A DNA stretch of 64,000 nucleotides, taken from positions 14,688 through 78,687 of the forward strand of contig JAXGTO010000004.1 of assembly GCA_040774885.1 (NCBI GenBank), written 5' to 3'. The translations under genes and the position numbers were made by a program. Positions within the stretch are counted from its first letter, which is position 1; each line of letters opens with the position of its first letter. The notes beneath the pieces are model-generated. The model worked only from the letters and a program-made list of their open reading frames with translations. It was not told where the DNA came from and searched no databases. Source of the stretch: JAXGTO01 sp040774885. Lineage in GTDB: Bacteria; Actinomycetota; Coriobacteriia; Coriobacteriales; Eggerthellaceae. Below, one piece after another: positions 42,026 through 52,151 of this stretch.

Positions 42026-42793
42026 ATGGCGGAAGTCACAGCACAGAAGAAACAGGGCTTGGCCCACGAACTGCGCGCGCAGACCAACCCCCCATTCATG
42101 AAGCTCGACTACTTCACCATGCTGTGGCTGTTCGTTATCGCATCCATCGTCGGCTTGGTGCTCGAGACCATCTTCCATGCCATCGTTTACGGTGGCTACG
42201 AAAGTCGAGCAGGACTGGTGTGGGGGCCATTCTCCCCCATCTACGGTGTTGGCGCGGTGGTAATCACTTTGATCCTCAACCGTTTATATTATGCGCACAA
42301 CATCGTGATATTCGCAATTACAATGGCGCTGGGCACGCTGCTGGAATACATTGCCAGTTTGGTGATGGAAGTCCTCTGGGGTGCAATAGCCTGGGATTAC
42401 ACGGGAACGCTGGGCAGTATCGGTGGACGAACCAATTTCGCGTTCGGCGTGATGTGGGGGTTGCTGGGAATTTTTTGGGCGAGATTGATGATGCCCCTGC
42501 TCAAAGATGCATTTTCCCACTTCGATTTCAAAAAGCGGTTCGAACGCGGTCTGAGCTGGACGATGACCGCATTTCTCGCATTCGACATCTCGGTCACCTG
42601 CCTGGTCTTGATGCGCGAAGACGCACGTAAAGCAGGAACGCCTCCCGCCAATCAGTTGGAAGTCCTTATAGATGATTACTTTCCCAACGAATGGTGCGAA
42701 TCGCATTTTCAGAATATGACGGTGACGGGCTCGAATGTCGAGCATGTAGATCAAAACGAAGATGGTGGGCTGCCACCGCTCATGCCGGGCTGA
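42026..42793 (+). CDS. PF06541-family membrane protein (putative ABC transporter permease type IV / CmpB-like)
   Basis: 255 aa. After a short N-terminal tail come about five membrane helices with the family features SIVGLVLETIFHAIVYGGYESRAGLVWGPFSPIYGVGAV (about 40-77), TLLEYIASLVMEVLWGAIAWDYT and GRTNFAFGVMWGLLGIFWAR. Such proteins are annotated as ABC permeases by similarity, but no ATPase partner is nearby. The substrate is unknown. The start has GGGGGA 5 nt upstream. It is divergent from hemH. Confidence 0.85.
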   Translation: MAEVTAQKKQGLAHELRAQTNPPFMKLDYFTMLWLFVIASIVGLVLETIFHAIVYGGYESRAGLVWGPFSPIYGVGAVVITLILNRLYYAHNIVIFAITMALGTLLEYIASLVMEVLWGAIAWDYTGTLGSIGGRTNFAFGVMWGLLGIFWARLMMPLLKDAFSHFDFKKRFERGLSWTMTAFLAFDISVTCLVLMREDARKAGTPPANQLEVLIDDYFPNEWCESHFQNMTVTGSNVEHVDQNEDGGLPPLMPG

Positions 42794-42823
42794 TCCCAGC
42801 GATCCCGCAGGTATCAAGTGCGA

Positions 42824-43843
42824 TTACGCCTTATTGGAATCAGAAGAATCAGTTCTCAAAAGCTCTCTACCATACGGTGTTCGACCCATGCTCCGCGCAG
42901 CGATCGAGTCAAGCGCCTGCTGCAAGTCGGAAGGAAGAACATCTTCGAATCGCAGCACCTCGCCTGTAACCGGATGCGTGAATTCGATAGTGTGGGAATG
43001 AAGGAATTGGCGCGTTAAGCCCAGTTGAGAAGCCTCCGACCCGCTTGAATAAAGAGGATCGCCCACACAGCAGTGATGGACATATTCCATATGCACGCGA
43101 ATCTGATGGGTGCGACCTGTGAACAACTTGCATTCGAGCAGGGTGTATCCATCGTCTTTGGCCCCTGCCTCGAAACGCTCGAGCACTTTGAACGTGGTTA
43201 CCGATGGCCGCGCATCTTCTCGGTTGGACACGCACATGCGCAATCGCTCTTTAGGATGACGGGCGATAGGCGCATCAACCATACCGGTGTCGTGAGCCAT
43301 ATTGCCGTGCACCAACGTTAGGTAGCGCCTGTCGACCTCACGTAAACGAATGTCTTCCTGAAGAGCGTTGCCCGTTTCATCATCTTTGGCGCAAAGCATG
43401 AGCCCGCTGGTATCCATATCGAGTCGATGCACGATTCCCGGTCGATCATCGCCTTGGATATGGGACAGATTGTCACGACCGAATCGATAGATCAGAGCAT
43501 TCACCAACGTTGAGCCCTCGTGCCCAGGAGAAGGGTGGACGCACAGTCCGGCCTGCTTGGACAAAACGATCAAATGCTCGTCTTCATAGCGAATATCCAA
43601 AGGAATGGGTTCTCCGACAAGAGGAAGATGCTCCACAAGCTCTTCTTCGGCATAGACTATGGCGTCACCCGCACGCACGGCATATCGCTTGATAGCAGGA
43701 TTGCCACCCACCAAAACATCGCCCGATTCGCAATGGCGCGCAGCAGAACTCCTGCTGGCATAACAATCGTGATCGGAAAGAAACGTATCAAGACGCTTGC
43801 CTGCATCGTCTGCGGTGGCAACGATGCATTTCTGAGCAGCCAT
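42824..43843 (-). CDS. rluD: Ribosomal large subunit pseudouridine synthase (RluD-type)
   Basis: 339 aa. An N-terminal S4 RNA-binding domain (about 14-70) is followed by the RluA-family catalytic motif HRLDMDTSGLML with the essential Asp (about 140). LFTGRTHQIRVHMEYVHHCCVGDPLYSSG lies near 240-270. It converts specific 23S rRNA uridines to pseudouridine. It directly abuts lspA with no gap, the common lspA-rluD order of Gram-positive bacteria. Confidence 0.95.
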   Translation of the reverse strand: MAAQKCIVATADDAGKRLDTFLSDHDCYASRSSAARHCESGDVLVGGNPAIKRYAVRAGDAIVYAEEELVEHLPLVGEPIPLDIRYEDEHLIVLSKQAGLCVHPSPGHEGSTLVNALIYRFGRDNLSHIQGDDRPGIVHRLDMDTSGLMLCAKDDETGNALQEDIRLREVDRRYLTLVHGNMAHDTGMVDAPIARHPKERLRMCVSNREDARPSVTTFKVLERFEAGAKDDGYTLLECKLFTGRTHQIRVHMEYVHHCCVGDPLYSSGSEASQLGLTRQFLHSHTIEFTHPVTGEVLRFEDVLPSDLQQALDSIAARSMGRTPYGRELLRTDSSDSNKA

Positions 43844-44377
43844 CTATCGACCACCGTCTGTCGACGATGAACCATCCAACTCTCGTTGTCGGATGTCATG
43901 GAGCCACCATCCAATAAGAAATAAGACGACACCGCAGGTGACACCGATATCAGCAACATTGAATACGGGAAAATCAATAAAGGAGAGGTTGATGAAGTCG
44001 ATCACATATCCGTGGACGAAACGGTCGAACGCATTGCCGAGCCCGCCCGCGAACACCAGACCCAAACCAAAAGCCTCCAGCGCGCTCACTCTTCCTTTTC
44101 GCAAACCGTAAACATACCAAACGACGAACGCGCAAACGAGAACCGAGAATACACCGAGGGCAACGGTGGAATTCCCGAACATGCCCCATGCAGCGCCCGT
44201 GTTATGCACCAAGCGGAAACCGAACAATCCCGGTATGCCGCCTTCAATGGTTTGACCGGGCTGAACACCATCGACCATGGCTTTCGAAGTTCTGTCAAAC
44301 AACAGCCAAATCAATGCCGTAATCGGGAAGATCGGAGCCAACCCGATACGGCGCGTCTTTTTATCGATGTCGGACAA
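43844..44377 (-). CDS. lspA: Lipoprotein signal peptidase (signal peptidase II)
   Basis: 177 aa, four membrane helices. The catalytic Asp pair is in GNAFDRFVHGYVIDF and FPVFNVADIGVT, as in the family. The N-terminal motif reads FDRTSKAMV where DQxTK is usual. It cleaves prolipoproteins in the membrane. It begins 10 nt after ileS and is followed at once by rluD. Confidence 0.93.
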   Translation of the reverse strand: MSDIDKKTRRIGLAPIFPITALIWLLFDRTSKAMVDGVQPGQTIEGGIPGLFGFRLVHNTGAAWGMFGNSTVALGVFSVLVCAFVVWYVYGLRKGRVSALEAFGLGLVFAGGLGNAFDRFVHGYVIDFINLSFIDFPVFNVADIGVTCGVVLFLIGWWLHDIRQRELDGSSSTDGGR

Positions 44378-44387
44378 CCGTGCTCCC

Positions 44388-47225
44388 CTATTCGGCGTCT
44401 TGGAAGCCGATGGCGTTCAAGACATCGCCGCAACGCCCGCATACATCGGGATAAGAGGCATTGCCACCGAGCTCGCGATGGTTCCAACAACGAGGGCATT
44501 TGGGAAGCTCCGTGGGCTTCACCGAAGCAACGAGCTCATCACCTGGGACGAACTCGATCTGGGCAACAACCAAAAGCTCGAGGAACATCGCAGTATCGAA
44601 TCGCGTGACAGTCGAAAGGATTTCTGCCGGCAGGGCAACCTCGATCGCGGCCTCTTGGCTCTTGCCGATGGTCTTGCTGCCGCGAGCTTCTTCGATAGCT
44701 TTGGTAACCGCATCGCGCACGGCCAATACTGCTTCGAAATCAGAGGCGATGGATGCCTCGTCGGCCTGAGGAATCGCAGGAGAGAAATCACCGCGACGAG
44801 GCCAACCTGCCAGCTGAACGCTTTCGGGACGTCCTGCGCGATCGCGCATGGCACGGGGATACTGCTGCCATGTTTCTTCGGCGGTGAAGCTGATGATGGG
44901 CGACAGCACGCGCACCAAAACCTCGAGGATGTTCATCAACACGGTCTGGGCGCTGCGGCGTTCTTTGGAATCGGATGCATCGGAATAGAGGCGGTCCTTC
45001 AACGCTTCCATATATACCGCCGAAAGGTCACCGACAACATAGTCATATACGCAGCGATACACCTGATGATAATGGTAGCCATCATAGGCGGCATCGACAT
45101 CATCGAGCAAACGAGCCAAACGAACCATGGCCCATCTATCCAACGCCCCCATGTCATCCCAGCTGACGGCATCAACGGCATCATCGAAATCATCGAGATT
45201 GCCCAACAGGAAACGGAAGGTATTGCGCAAACGACGGTACGTCTCGCTCACGCGCTTGAGTATCTCGTCATCGATGCTCACGTCTTGTGAATAATCGACG
45301 CTCGCAACCCACAGGCGCAAGACATCGGCACCGAACTTATCCATAACTTTAGCGGGATCGATGCCGTTGCCCAAGGACTTGCTCATCTTGCGACCTTCGC
45401 CATCGACGGTGAAGCCGCAATGCATCACGCTTTTGTACGGGGGCACATCATAGGCGCCAATGCTGGTAAGAAGCGAACTCTGGAACCAGCCGCGATGCTG
45501 GTCGCTTCCCTCCAGATACATTTCTGCAGGAAAATGAAGCTCGGGACGCTTCTTGCAAACGCTGGTGTGGCTCACTCCGCTTTCCCACCACACGTCCAAG
45601 ATATCGCTTTCGGGTTCGAGCTCGGTGCAACCGCAATGCTCACAGCACGTGCCGGCAGGAAGGTAATCGGAAGGCTTGTGCGTGAACCATGCATCGGCCC
45701 CCTCTTCTTCGAACAGTTTGATAACGGCATCGAAGGTTTCGGCCGTCGCCACAGTCTGTCCGCATTTTGCGCACTTGAATACAGGAATCGGCACACCCCA
45801 GCTCCGCTGGCGCGAAATGCACCAGTCGGGACGTTCGGCCACCATGGAACCAATGCGATTCTTGGCCCATGCGGGAATGAACTCGACCTTGTTCTCGATT
45901 GCATCGAGTGCATCTTTGCGCAGATCATGCTTGTCCATGGACACGAACCACTGGTCGGTGGCACGGAAGATGACCGGTTTTTTGCAGCGCCAGCAATGGG
46001 GATAGCTGTGCGTGATCTCGACGCAGGCAACCAAGGTGCCTTGTTCGCGAAGCCAGTCGATGATAACCGGATTGGCCTCATCGGTATCGAGCCCGGAAAA
46101 CGGGCCGGCTTCATCGGTGAGCACGCCGTTGTCGTCGACCGGCATGAGGATGGGCACACCGAATTCAAGCGCCACCAGATAGTCATCCTGGCCGTGTCCT
46201 GGTGCGGTATGAACCGCTCCGGTACCGGAATCGAGCGTGACATGATCGCCGTAGATGATGGTTCCTTTGAGGTCACGGCGCACAGGGCACGTGTACGTGG
46301 CGCCGGCGAGTTCGGTGCCTTTGCAGGTGATAGGCTCGCCCGAAGCGTCGGCTACCACTTGGTAATCGTTCCAGCCCGCCGTCTGGGCAACCTGATCGAC
46401 CAGTTCAAGAGCGAACAGATGGGTTTTGCCATCCGCTTGCACCATGCAGTAGTCGGCATCGGGAGCCAAACTGACAGCCGTGTTTGCAGGAAGCGTCCAA
46501 GGAGTGGTGGTCCAAATGAGAACGAAGCACTCGTCAACGCCCGCGTCGGCGAAAATAGGAGGCACGGCATCCATCTTGAAATCCACGAAGATGGAAGGAG
46601 ACGTCTCGTCAGAGTATTCGATTTCCGCCTCGGCCAAAGCGGTATGGCAGCGTTTGCACCAGTGGATGGGTTTGCGCCCTCGGTAAACCGAGCCTTTGAG
46701 GAACATGTCTTTGAACACCTCGACGTTGCCCGCTTCGTATTCATGTTGCAAAGTGAGATACGGGTGGTCCCAGTCGGCATTGACGCCCAAGCGCTTGAAA
46801 CCCTCGCGCTGGATATCGACATGCTCGAGCGCGTATTCACGACACAAACGGCGCAAATCAGGTTTGGAGATCTCAGCCATCTTCTTGGGGCCGAGCTCCT
46901 TTTCAACCATATGCTCGATCGGCTGGCCATGGCAATCCCAACCGGGAATGTAGGGAGTGTAGTACCCGCGCTGGGCATGGCTTTTGACTACGAAATCCTT
47001 GAGGATCTTATTGAATGCATGGCCGATATGGATGGGGCCGTTGGCATACGGAGGACCATCATGCAAAACGAAGGGCTCTCCATCTTTGTTGTGTTCAAGC
47101 ACCTTGCTATATATGTCCATATCTTCCCAGAACTTCAACCTGTCCGGTTCGTTCTGAGGCAGATTCGCCCTCATGGCGAAATCGGTCTGCGGCAAGTTCA
47201 TCGTATTTTTATAGCTGTTGCCCAC
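44388..47225 (-). CDS. ileS: Isoleucyl-tRNA synthetase
   Basis: 945 aa. HIGH motif in PIHIGHAFN (about 67-75), editing domain (about 195-395), and GRKMSKSLGNGI (about 617-628). The C-terminal zinc site has CPRCWNHRE and CGRCGD (about 908-938), the usual bacterial form. It charges tRNA-Ile in the cytoplasm. It leads a small operon with lspA and rluD. Confidence 0.97.
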   Translation of the reverse strand: MGNSYKNTMNLPQTDFAMRANLPQNEPDRLKFWEDMDIYSKVLEHNKDGEPFVLHDGPPYANGPIHIGHAFNKILKDFVVKSHAQRGYYTPYIPGWDCHGQPIEHMVEKELGPKKMAEISKPDLRRLCREYALEHVDIQREGFKRLGVNADWDHPYLTLQHEYEAGNVEVFKDMFLKGSVYRGRKPIHWCKRCHTALAEAEIEYSDETSPSIFVDFKMDAVPPIFADAGVDECFVLIWTTTPWTLPANTAVSLAPDADYCMVQADGKTHLFALELVDQVAQTAGWNDYQVVADASGEPITCKGTELAGATYTCPVRRDLKGTIIYGDHVTLDSGTGAVHTAPGHGQDDYLVALEFGVPILMPVDDNGVLTDEAGPFSGLDTDEANPVIIDWLREQGTLVACVEITHSYPHCWRCKKPVIFRATDQWFVSMDKHDLRKDALDAIENKVEFIPAWAKNRIGSMVAERPDWCISRQRSWGVPIPVFKCAKCGQTVATAETFDAVIKLFEEEGADAWFTHKPSDYLPAGTCCEHCGCTELEPESDILDVWWESGVSHTSVCKKRPELHFPAEMYLEGSDQHRGWFQSSLLTSIGAYDVPPYKSVMHCGFTVDGEGRKMSKSLGNGIDPAKVMDKFGADVLRLWVASVDYSQDVSIDDEILKRVSETYRRLRNTFRFLLGNLDDFDDAVDAVSWDDMGALDRWAMVRLARLLDDVDAAYDGYHYHQVYRCVYDYVVGDLSAVYMEALKDRLYSDASDSKERRSAQTVLMNILEVLVRVLSPIISFTAEETWQQYPRAMRDRAGRPESVQLAGWPRRGDFSPAIPQADEASIASDFEAVLAVRDAVTKAIEEARGSKTIGKSQEAAIEVALPAEILSTVTRFDTAMFLELLVVAQIEFVPGDELVASVKPTELPKCPRCWNHRELGGNASYPDVCGRCGDVLNAIGFQDAE

Positions 47226-47359
47226 GGGATCCGTCCCTGACCTTTCGAATTGCGCTGTTCAATGCGAAACCCGTACATTATAGGTGAACAGCGCGCAGGG
47301 ACGAACGAAGCAGCCCATTTCCACAGGGCAGCTACACTAAGGGCAAGGGAGGAAACGAT

Positions 47360-48496
47360 CTAATCGCGGTTGTAAACGATACGCCGCAACGCATCGAGAA
47401 GACGTTCGTTGTCTTCATGCGTGCGCAATATGACGGCAAAAAACTCATTGCTGTCCAAACCGGGGACATCGACGAGCTTGCGGACCAAAAAGCCGGCAAG
47501 TTGAAGACGCACGAAAAGCTCCTGGGCGCACGTAACGGCAAGATGAAGGTTGTCGCGATGATCGAAGCGGCACAAGACGAAATTGGCTTCAGTCGGGTAA
47601 ACGGTAAGCCCGGGAACCAAACTGAGATTGCACATCATCCAAGGAATTTCCTTGTCCAAGAACTCATGGGTATGCTCAAGATAATCTTGCTGGGAAACGA
47701 ATGCCTTGGCCAAAACCTCGGCGAACATGGAAACTTCCGTGCCATCGTAGAACTGGCGAATGCAAGCGATGGTATCTGGATGGGCCACGATATAGCTGAT
47801 AGGGGTGCCCAACATGGCGAAGGTTGAAGAGATGTTGCGCACTACGATCAGATTCGAATAGCGCTCGCATAGATCAACGACGCTGTCGCCGCCGAAGCTG
47901 AGTTCGACAAAACTCTCATCGACGATCACCCAACTGCAAGTTTCGAGATAATCGATGAGCACCTGCCGAGGTAGAAGACGGGAACTCGGAAAACCGGGAT
48001 TTGAAAGCAAGGCGCCATGGAATCGCCCACGCGTCCGCTGGGCGGTATACACATCGGTTGCGGCAAAAGAAACGTCATTGGAAAGCTCGACATAGGAATG
48101 CCCCGCATTGCAGATAGCGTTGACATACTCGTTGAGACACGGAGAAGTAATTCCCACCGTGCACGGTTCGAACGCCAAGGCGGCGGCATGGATCATGGAG
48201 TAGACAGAACCACCCAAAAGAAGGCTGCTTGAATCGATATCGAAATATTGGGACAACGTCTCGCAAAACAGATGGCCATCCCTATCGGGAGCGTAGGCGA
48301 GCTCGCCATCAACCAAAGCGGTATGCATGGCCTGGACGATGGACTTGGGAGTGCCGAGGGGATTGGCGGGGTTGCAAAAATCGAGCCAGGTCATCTCGGT
48401 TCGGAGCTCGTATGGCAGCGAAACGGGTTTTTTAGGCAGCGGCTTTGATATGGATCGATAGTCGACGGACTTGTCGAACTCAACGAGGGAATCCAC
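47360..48496 (-). CDS. Aminotransferase-fold protein (HisC/CobD-like) lacking the PLP lysine
   Basis: 378 aa from a GTG at 48496, with GGAG 6 nt upstream. The overall fold of class I/II aminotransferases is clear: NPANPLG, LGGSVYSMIHAAALA, a VIVDESFVEL Asp, and a NERLLDAL end. But the position of the catalytic lysine (usual SKAF) reads RNISSTFAMLG, with S224, and the following phosphate Arg is also lost (GTPISY for GLRLGY). It is therefore probably a non-PLP pseudoenzyme or has a changed role. There is no frameshift or stop, so it is not an obvious pseudogene. Confidence 0.8.
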   Translation of the reverse strand: MDSLVEFDKSVDYRSISKPLPKKPVSLPYELRTEMTWLDFCNPANPLGTPKSIVQAMHTALVDGELAYAPDRDGHLFCETLSQYFDIDSSSLLLGGSVYSMIHAAALAFEPCTVGITSPCLNEYVNAICNAGHSYVELSNDVSFAATDVYTAQRTRGRFHGALLSNPGFPSSRLLPRQVLIDYLETCSWVIVDESFVELSFGGDSVVDLCERYSNLIVVRNISSTFAMLGTPISYIVAHPDTIACIRQFYDGTEVSMFAEVLAKAFVSQQDYLEHTHEFLDKEIPWMMCNLSLVPGLTVYPTEANFVLCRFDHRDNLHLAVTCAQELFVRLQLAGFLVRKLVDVPGLDSNEFFAVILRTHEDNERLLDALRRIVYNRD

Positions 48497-48618
48497 AGCG
48501 CGCTCCTTTCTTCTCGAATCGATGCAACCGCCCGAGGGCCAGACGAGGGTCATGGCGAAGAAGCGGGTATCAATAGTAGCACAGATGCTGACATCCTTAC
48601 GCATGCTAGACTGGATTC

Positions 48619-49902
48619 ATGACGCAACCCCACGGACAGCAACCGCTCCGAGCTCCCCTTTGGGAAGGCCCCGCTGTCCTTTTGGTCGACCTAGATGCTT
48701 TTTTCGCATCCGTCGAACAACTCGATCACCCCGAATGGCGCGGGAAACCCGTTATCGTGGGCGGAGACGCCGACAAGCGCGGCGTCGTCTCAACGGCATC
48801 ATATGAAGCACGTGCCTATGGCGTCCATTCGGCCATGGCGGCATCGCAAGCGCGCATGCTGTGCCCCGACGGCATTTGGTGTTCAGGTCACTTTGGACGA
48901 TATCGGGAAATGTCCGAGCGCGTCATGGACATCCTGCTCGACGAAAGTCCCCATTTGCAGCAGGTGAGCATCGATGAAGCTTTCCTGGACGTCTCCCCCA
49001 CCATCCATATTCCCAGCGATCCGGTGGAAGTGGCGCAGCGCATCCAGCGCCGTGTATCCGAATTGGGAATCACCTGCTCGGTGGGCGTGGGCTCTAGCAA
49101 AGCAGTGGCAAAAGTAGCCAGCGATCGCGATAAACCCCAGGGGCTCACCGTGGTGTACCCGGGCAGAGAAGAAGCGTTCTTGCGCGATTTGCCCATCGCC
49201 TGCATGAGCGGAATCGGGCCGGTGGCCCAATCAAGACTCAAGACATTCGGAATCGCAACATTGGGCCAAGTCGCGCAGGCCGATACGTCCATCTTGTCTG
49301 ATATCTTCGGAAAGAACGCCACCCTGATACGAGACAGATGCATCGGGAAAGATGGTCCTGTCGATGCGGCATCCGAACCGATGAAATCTCTTTCACATGA
49401 ACTGAGTTTCGCCGTCGATCTTGAAAATCTTGACGACATCGAAGCCGCCTGCAAAACGGTATGCTCGAAAGTATGCCGAAGGCTGAGAAAGAAAAACCTT
49501 GCAGCAGGGACGATAACCCTGAAGGTGCGCTACGGCGACCGCTCATTGCATACGGCGCAGCGTGCGCTTTCGCCTGCCACAGATAGCGAAGCCGAACTGA
49601 GCCGAACCTTGATAGGGTTGCTTGATCAAGTATGGACTCCGCGCCAAAAGATAAGATTGGTAGGTTGCTCTGCCTCGAAGTTGCAATCAAAAACCGACGC
49701 ACTTCGAAAGCCGGAACAAGCTTCGCTCTTCGACGAAACCACAACCGATCAGCAGAAACCGAATAGAATCGAGCACCTGAACCGCGCAACCGATATCGTC
49801 CGCGATAGATTCGGCGAAGGCGCACTGAAATTCGGGCGAGAAATGCGCACCGAAGACAACACGACGGGTTCAGCGGCAAAGAACCCGGAAGATTACAAAT
49901 GA
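48619..49902 (+). CDS. dinB: DNA polymerase IV (Y-family)
   Basis: 427 aa. Catalytic residues lie in VLLVDLDAFFASVEQ (about 22-36) and SIDEAFLDV (about 117-125). The HhH region (MSGIGPVAQSRLKTFGIATLGQVA, about 197-220) and little-finger domain follow. It performs translesion synthesis. No good Shine-Dalgarno is seen; TAGACT at 48607-48612 would place transcription start at the ATG, so it may be leaderless. It is divergent from the aminotransferase-fold gene. Confidence 0.95.
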   Translation: MTQPHGQQPLRAPLWEGPAVLLVDLDAFFASVEQLDHPEWRGKPVIVGGDADKRGVVSTASYEARAYGVHSAMAASQARMLCPDGIWCSGHFGRYREMSERVMDILLDESPHLQQVSIDEAFLDVSPTIHIPSDPVEVAQRIQRRVSELGITCSVGVGSSKAVAKVASDRDKPQGLTVVYPGREEAFLRDLPIACMSGIGPVAQSRLKTFGIATLGQVAQADTSILSDIFGKNATLIRDRCIGKDGPVDAASEPMKSLSHELSFAVDLENLDDIEAACKTVCSKVCRRLRKKNLAAGTITLKVRYGDRSLHTAQRALSPATDSEAELSRTLIGLLDQVWTPRQKIRLVGCSASKLQSKTDALRKPEQASLFDETTTDQQKPNRIEHLNRATDIVRDRFGEGALKFGREMRTEDNTTGSAAKNPEDYK

Positions 49903-49923
49903 GGCAGCCCGCACGCTTTCGAA

Positions 49924-50946
49924 TCAGTTGAAGTTGAAGACTTTCTGGGCAATTCGGTATCCGCCCAGGCCGATGCGTCTCCCTAGCTCGGTAGGAAGAT
50001 TCGTTCCGATATTGAGGACGTTTCGGCGGACATGGCGATAGAGCCGAGGGTTCTTTTTTTCCAAATACGCCCATATCGCCTGTCTCTTTTCAGCGGCATC
50101 GACGTCCTTGTTCATACGAAGGAAGATAGAGCAGATGCACATCATCATCGACAGGTAGTTTTCCATGTACTTTTCAAGTTTGTGCTCGGGGACATCATCG
50201 GGCAGGTTTACCGCATCGATCATGGCACGGGTAACACGGAGTTGCTGATCTATGCGAGAAAGCATGATGGACTCGTTGACAGATTGGTCCTCGCGCCCGA
50301 TAAAATACCGGTACATGTCAACATCCAGATAGTACATGGTCTTCACCAAAGGCAAAGGTTTGTAGACAAAGATATTGTCAACGTAGAAACAATGCTCGGG
50401 CAGCTTCATCCCGCTGTCTTGGAGCAAATCGGTTCGATAAACCACCGAGTGCATGAGCAGATATTGGCTCTGCATGAAGTGCCCGATATCCGCCCAACCG
50501 AATTCACGATCTGTTGGAAAGACATTGCGGTAGTGCATGACCGTACGCGAGCTCTCATGCACCTTTTCATACACATAGTTGGCGATGACCATATCGGTGG
50601 GATCAGGCCGCTCCATCTGCCGACGCAAATAGGCCATAACCGGAATCATGGCAAGTTCATCGAGCCAATCATCGGAATCGACTACTTTGAAGTACAACCC
50701 CTCGGAAGCAGCAAGACCGGCATTGACCGCTGAGCCGTGTCCACCGTTTTCCTTTATGATGGCACGCACCCTATCGGGTTCCCGTCGTTGCCAATCGAGC
50801 GCCTTCTCAGCCGTATCATCCTTGCTGGACCCATCGTCAACGATGATGACCTCGATGTCGTCACCGCACTTTAAAATAGACTCGATGCAAGTATCCATAT
50901 AGGAAGCAGAGTTGTAGCAGGGAACGGTGAAGGAAACGGTTTTCAT
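49924..50946 (-). CDS. Family 2 glycosyltransferase
   Basis: 340 aa. The GT-A nucleotide-sugar domain (about 4-220) has FTVPCYNSASYMDTCIES, VIIVDDGSSKDDT (about 34-46), GGHGSAVNAGLA and FKVVDSDDWLDE with the metal-binding DxD-like Asp pair. The C-terminal 100 residues are helical. The sugar donor and acceptor are unknown; envelope polysaccharide is likely. It is convergent with dinB, 21 nt away. Confidence 0.9.
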   Translation of the reverse strand: MKTVSFTVPCYNSASYMDTCIESILKCGDDIEVIIVDDGSSKDDTAEKALDWQRREPDRVRAIIKENGGHGSAVNAGLAASEGLYFKVVDSDDWLDELAMIPVMAYLRRQMERPDPTDMVIANYVYEKVHESSRTVMHYRNVFPTDREFGWADIGHFMQSQYLLMHSVVYRTDLLQDSGMKLPEHCFYVDNIFVYKPLPLVKTMYYLDVDMYRYFIGREDQSVNESIMLSRIDQQLRVTRAMIDAVNLPDDVPEHKLEKYMENYLSMMMCICSIFLRMNKDVDAAEKRQAIWAYLEKKNPRLYRHVRRNVLNIGTNLPTELGRRIGLGGYRIAQKVFNFN

Positions 50947-51076
50947 ATCCCCTATGCCTTTCGACCTCGATTAGATTACGCAAAAGACGGCATTTCGACC
51001 GCGTGGCTATTTTACCGAGGCCCCTGTAAGGCTTCGGGTATCATCATACAAACAAGACAACTAGAGAGGATGATCC

Positions 51077-52081
51077 ATGGGTTCTTTCATTGAAACCATC
51101 AAAAGCCGTGCTGCCGCCGACATGCAAACGCTCGTCTTGCCGGAAGGCGACGATCCACGCACGCTTGAAGCCGCCGAAACCATTCTGTCTGAGCACTTGG
51201 CGAATTTGATCATTTTAGGTGATACGCAAGCGATAGCGAAAAGCGGTCGCAATCTCGAAGGATCGCGCATCATCGATCCGCGCACCGCAGACGAACGGGA
51301 AGCCTACGCCGATAAACTCTTCGAACTGCGCGAGCATAAGGGCATGACGCCTGAAAGAGCCATCGGGTTGATGGACGACGTCTTGTTTTTCGGAAACATG
51401 ATGGTGAAGATGGGGGCTGCAGACGGCATGGTGTGCGGTGCCTGCCATGCCACCAGTGATGTGCTGCGACCTGCTCTTCAGATTTTGCGCACCGCACCTG
51501 GAACATTGGCTGTGAGCTCGTTTTTCATCATGGTGGTTCCTGACTGTTCCTTCGGCGAAAACGGTGTGTTCCTCTTCAGTGATTGCGGTCTGGAAATACA
51601 GCCCGATGCAGAAAAACTGGCCAATATCGCCATAAGCTCGGCGAAGAGCTGGTCGACATTGTTCGATGCCGTGCCCCGCGTGGCCATGCTCTCCCATTCG
51701 ACCATGGGATCGGCCGCCCAAAACGATGATCGCGACAAAGTGGCGCAAGCAACCTCGATCGCCCGCGAAATGGCTCCCGGACTCGCACTCGATGGCGAAC
51801 TGCAGCTCGATGCCGCCATCATTCCGGAAATCGGAGCGAAGAAAGCTCCCGAGAGCAGCGTCGCCGGCCATGCGAACGTTCTTATCTTTCCCGACTTGGA
51901 TGCCGGAAACATCGGTTACAAATTAGTGCAGCGCCTGGCGAAAGCGGAAGCATACGGACCCATCACCCAAGGTATAGCCTCTCCCGTAAACGACCTTTCA
52001 CGCGGATGCACGGCAGCAGACATCGTAGGCGTTGCCGCTATCACGGCCGTCCAATGCCAAGCTAAAAAAGCACAGGCGTAA
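51077..52081 (+). CDS. pta: Phosphate acetyltransferase
   Basis: 334 aa, the short Pta form. Family blocks include VLPEGDDPRTLEAA (about 18-31), MVCGACHATSDVLRPALQ (about 118-135) and the C-terminal IAQGIASPVNDLSRGC-like segment. It interconverts acetyl-CoA and acetyl phosphate. It is convergent with ackA, rather than co-transcribed as in many bacteria. The start has GAGAGGATG nearby as binding site. Confidence 0.96.
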   Translation: MGSFIETIKSRAAADMQTLVLPEGDDPRTLEAAETILSEHLANLIILGDTQAIAKSGRNLEGSRIIDPRTADEREAYADKLFELREHKGMTPERAIGLMDDVLFFGNMMVKMGAADGMVCGACHATSDVLRPALQILRTAPGTLAVSSFFIMVVPDCSFGENGVFLFSDCGLEIQPDAEKLANIAISSAKSWSTLFDAVPRVAMLSHSTMGSAAQNDDRDKVAQATSIAREMAPGLALDGELQLDAAIIPEIGAKKAPESSVAGHANVLIFPDLDAGNIGYKLVQRLAKAEAYGPITQGIASPVNDLSRGCTAADIVGVAAITAVQCQAKKAQA

Positions 52082-52103
52082 ATCTTCCTTCGGCATATAT
52101 TGA

Positions 52104-52131
52104 AAACGGCCGTCCGAAAGGGCGGCCGTTT
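52104..52131. terminator. Bidirectional terminator between pta and ackA
   Basis: AAACGGCCG/CGGCCGTTT arms, extended inward by three more pairs, form about 12 bp with a GAAA loop. It is followed on the minus strand by UUUUC and preceded on plus by an A-run. It lies between the convergent pta and ackA genes. Confidence 0.75.
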
Positions 52132-52151
52132 CGATTGTGGGTCACTCTGGT

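Noticed and set aside
45420..47240. A 606-codon open frame antisense to ileS
   Set aside because: It lies wholly on the complement of a canonical IleRS with HIGH and KMSKS motifs, with no protein signature of its own.
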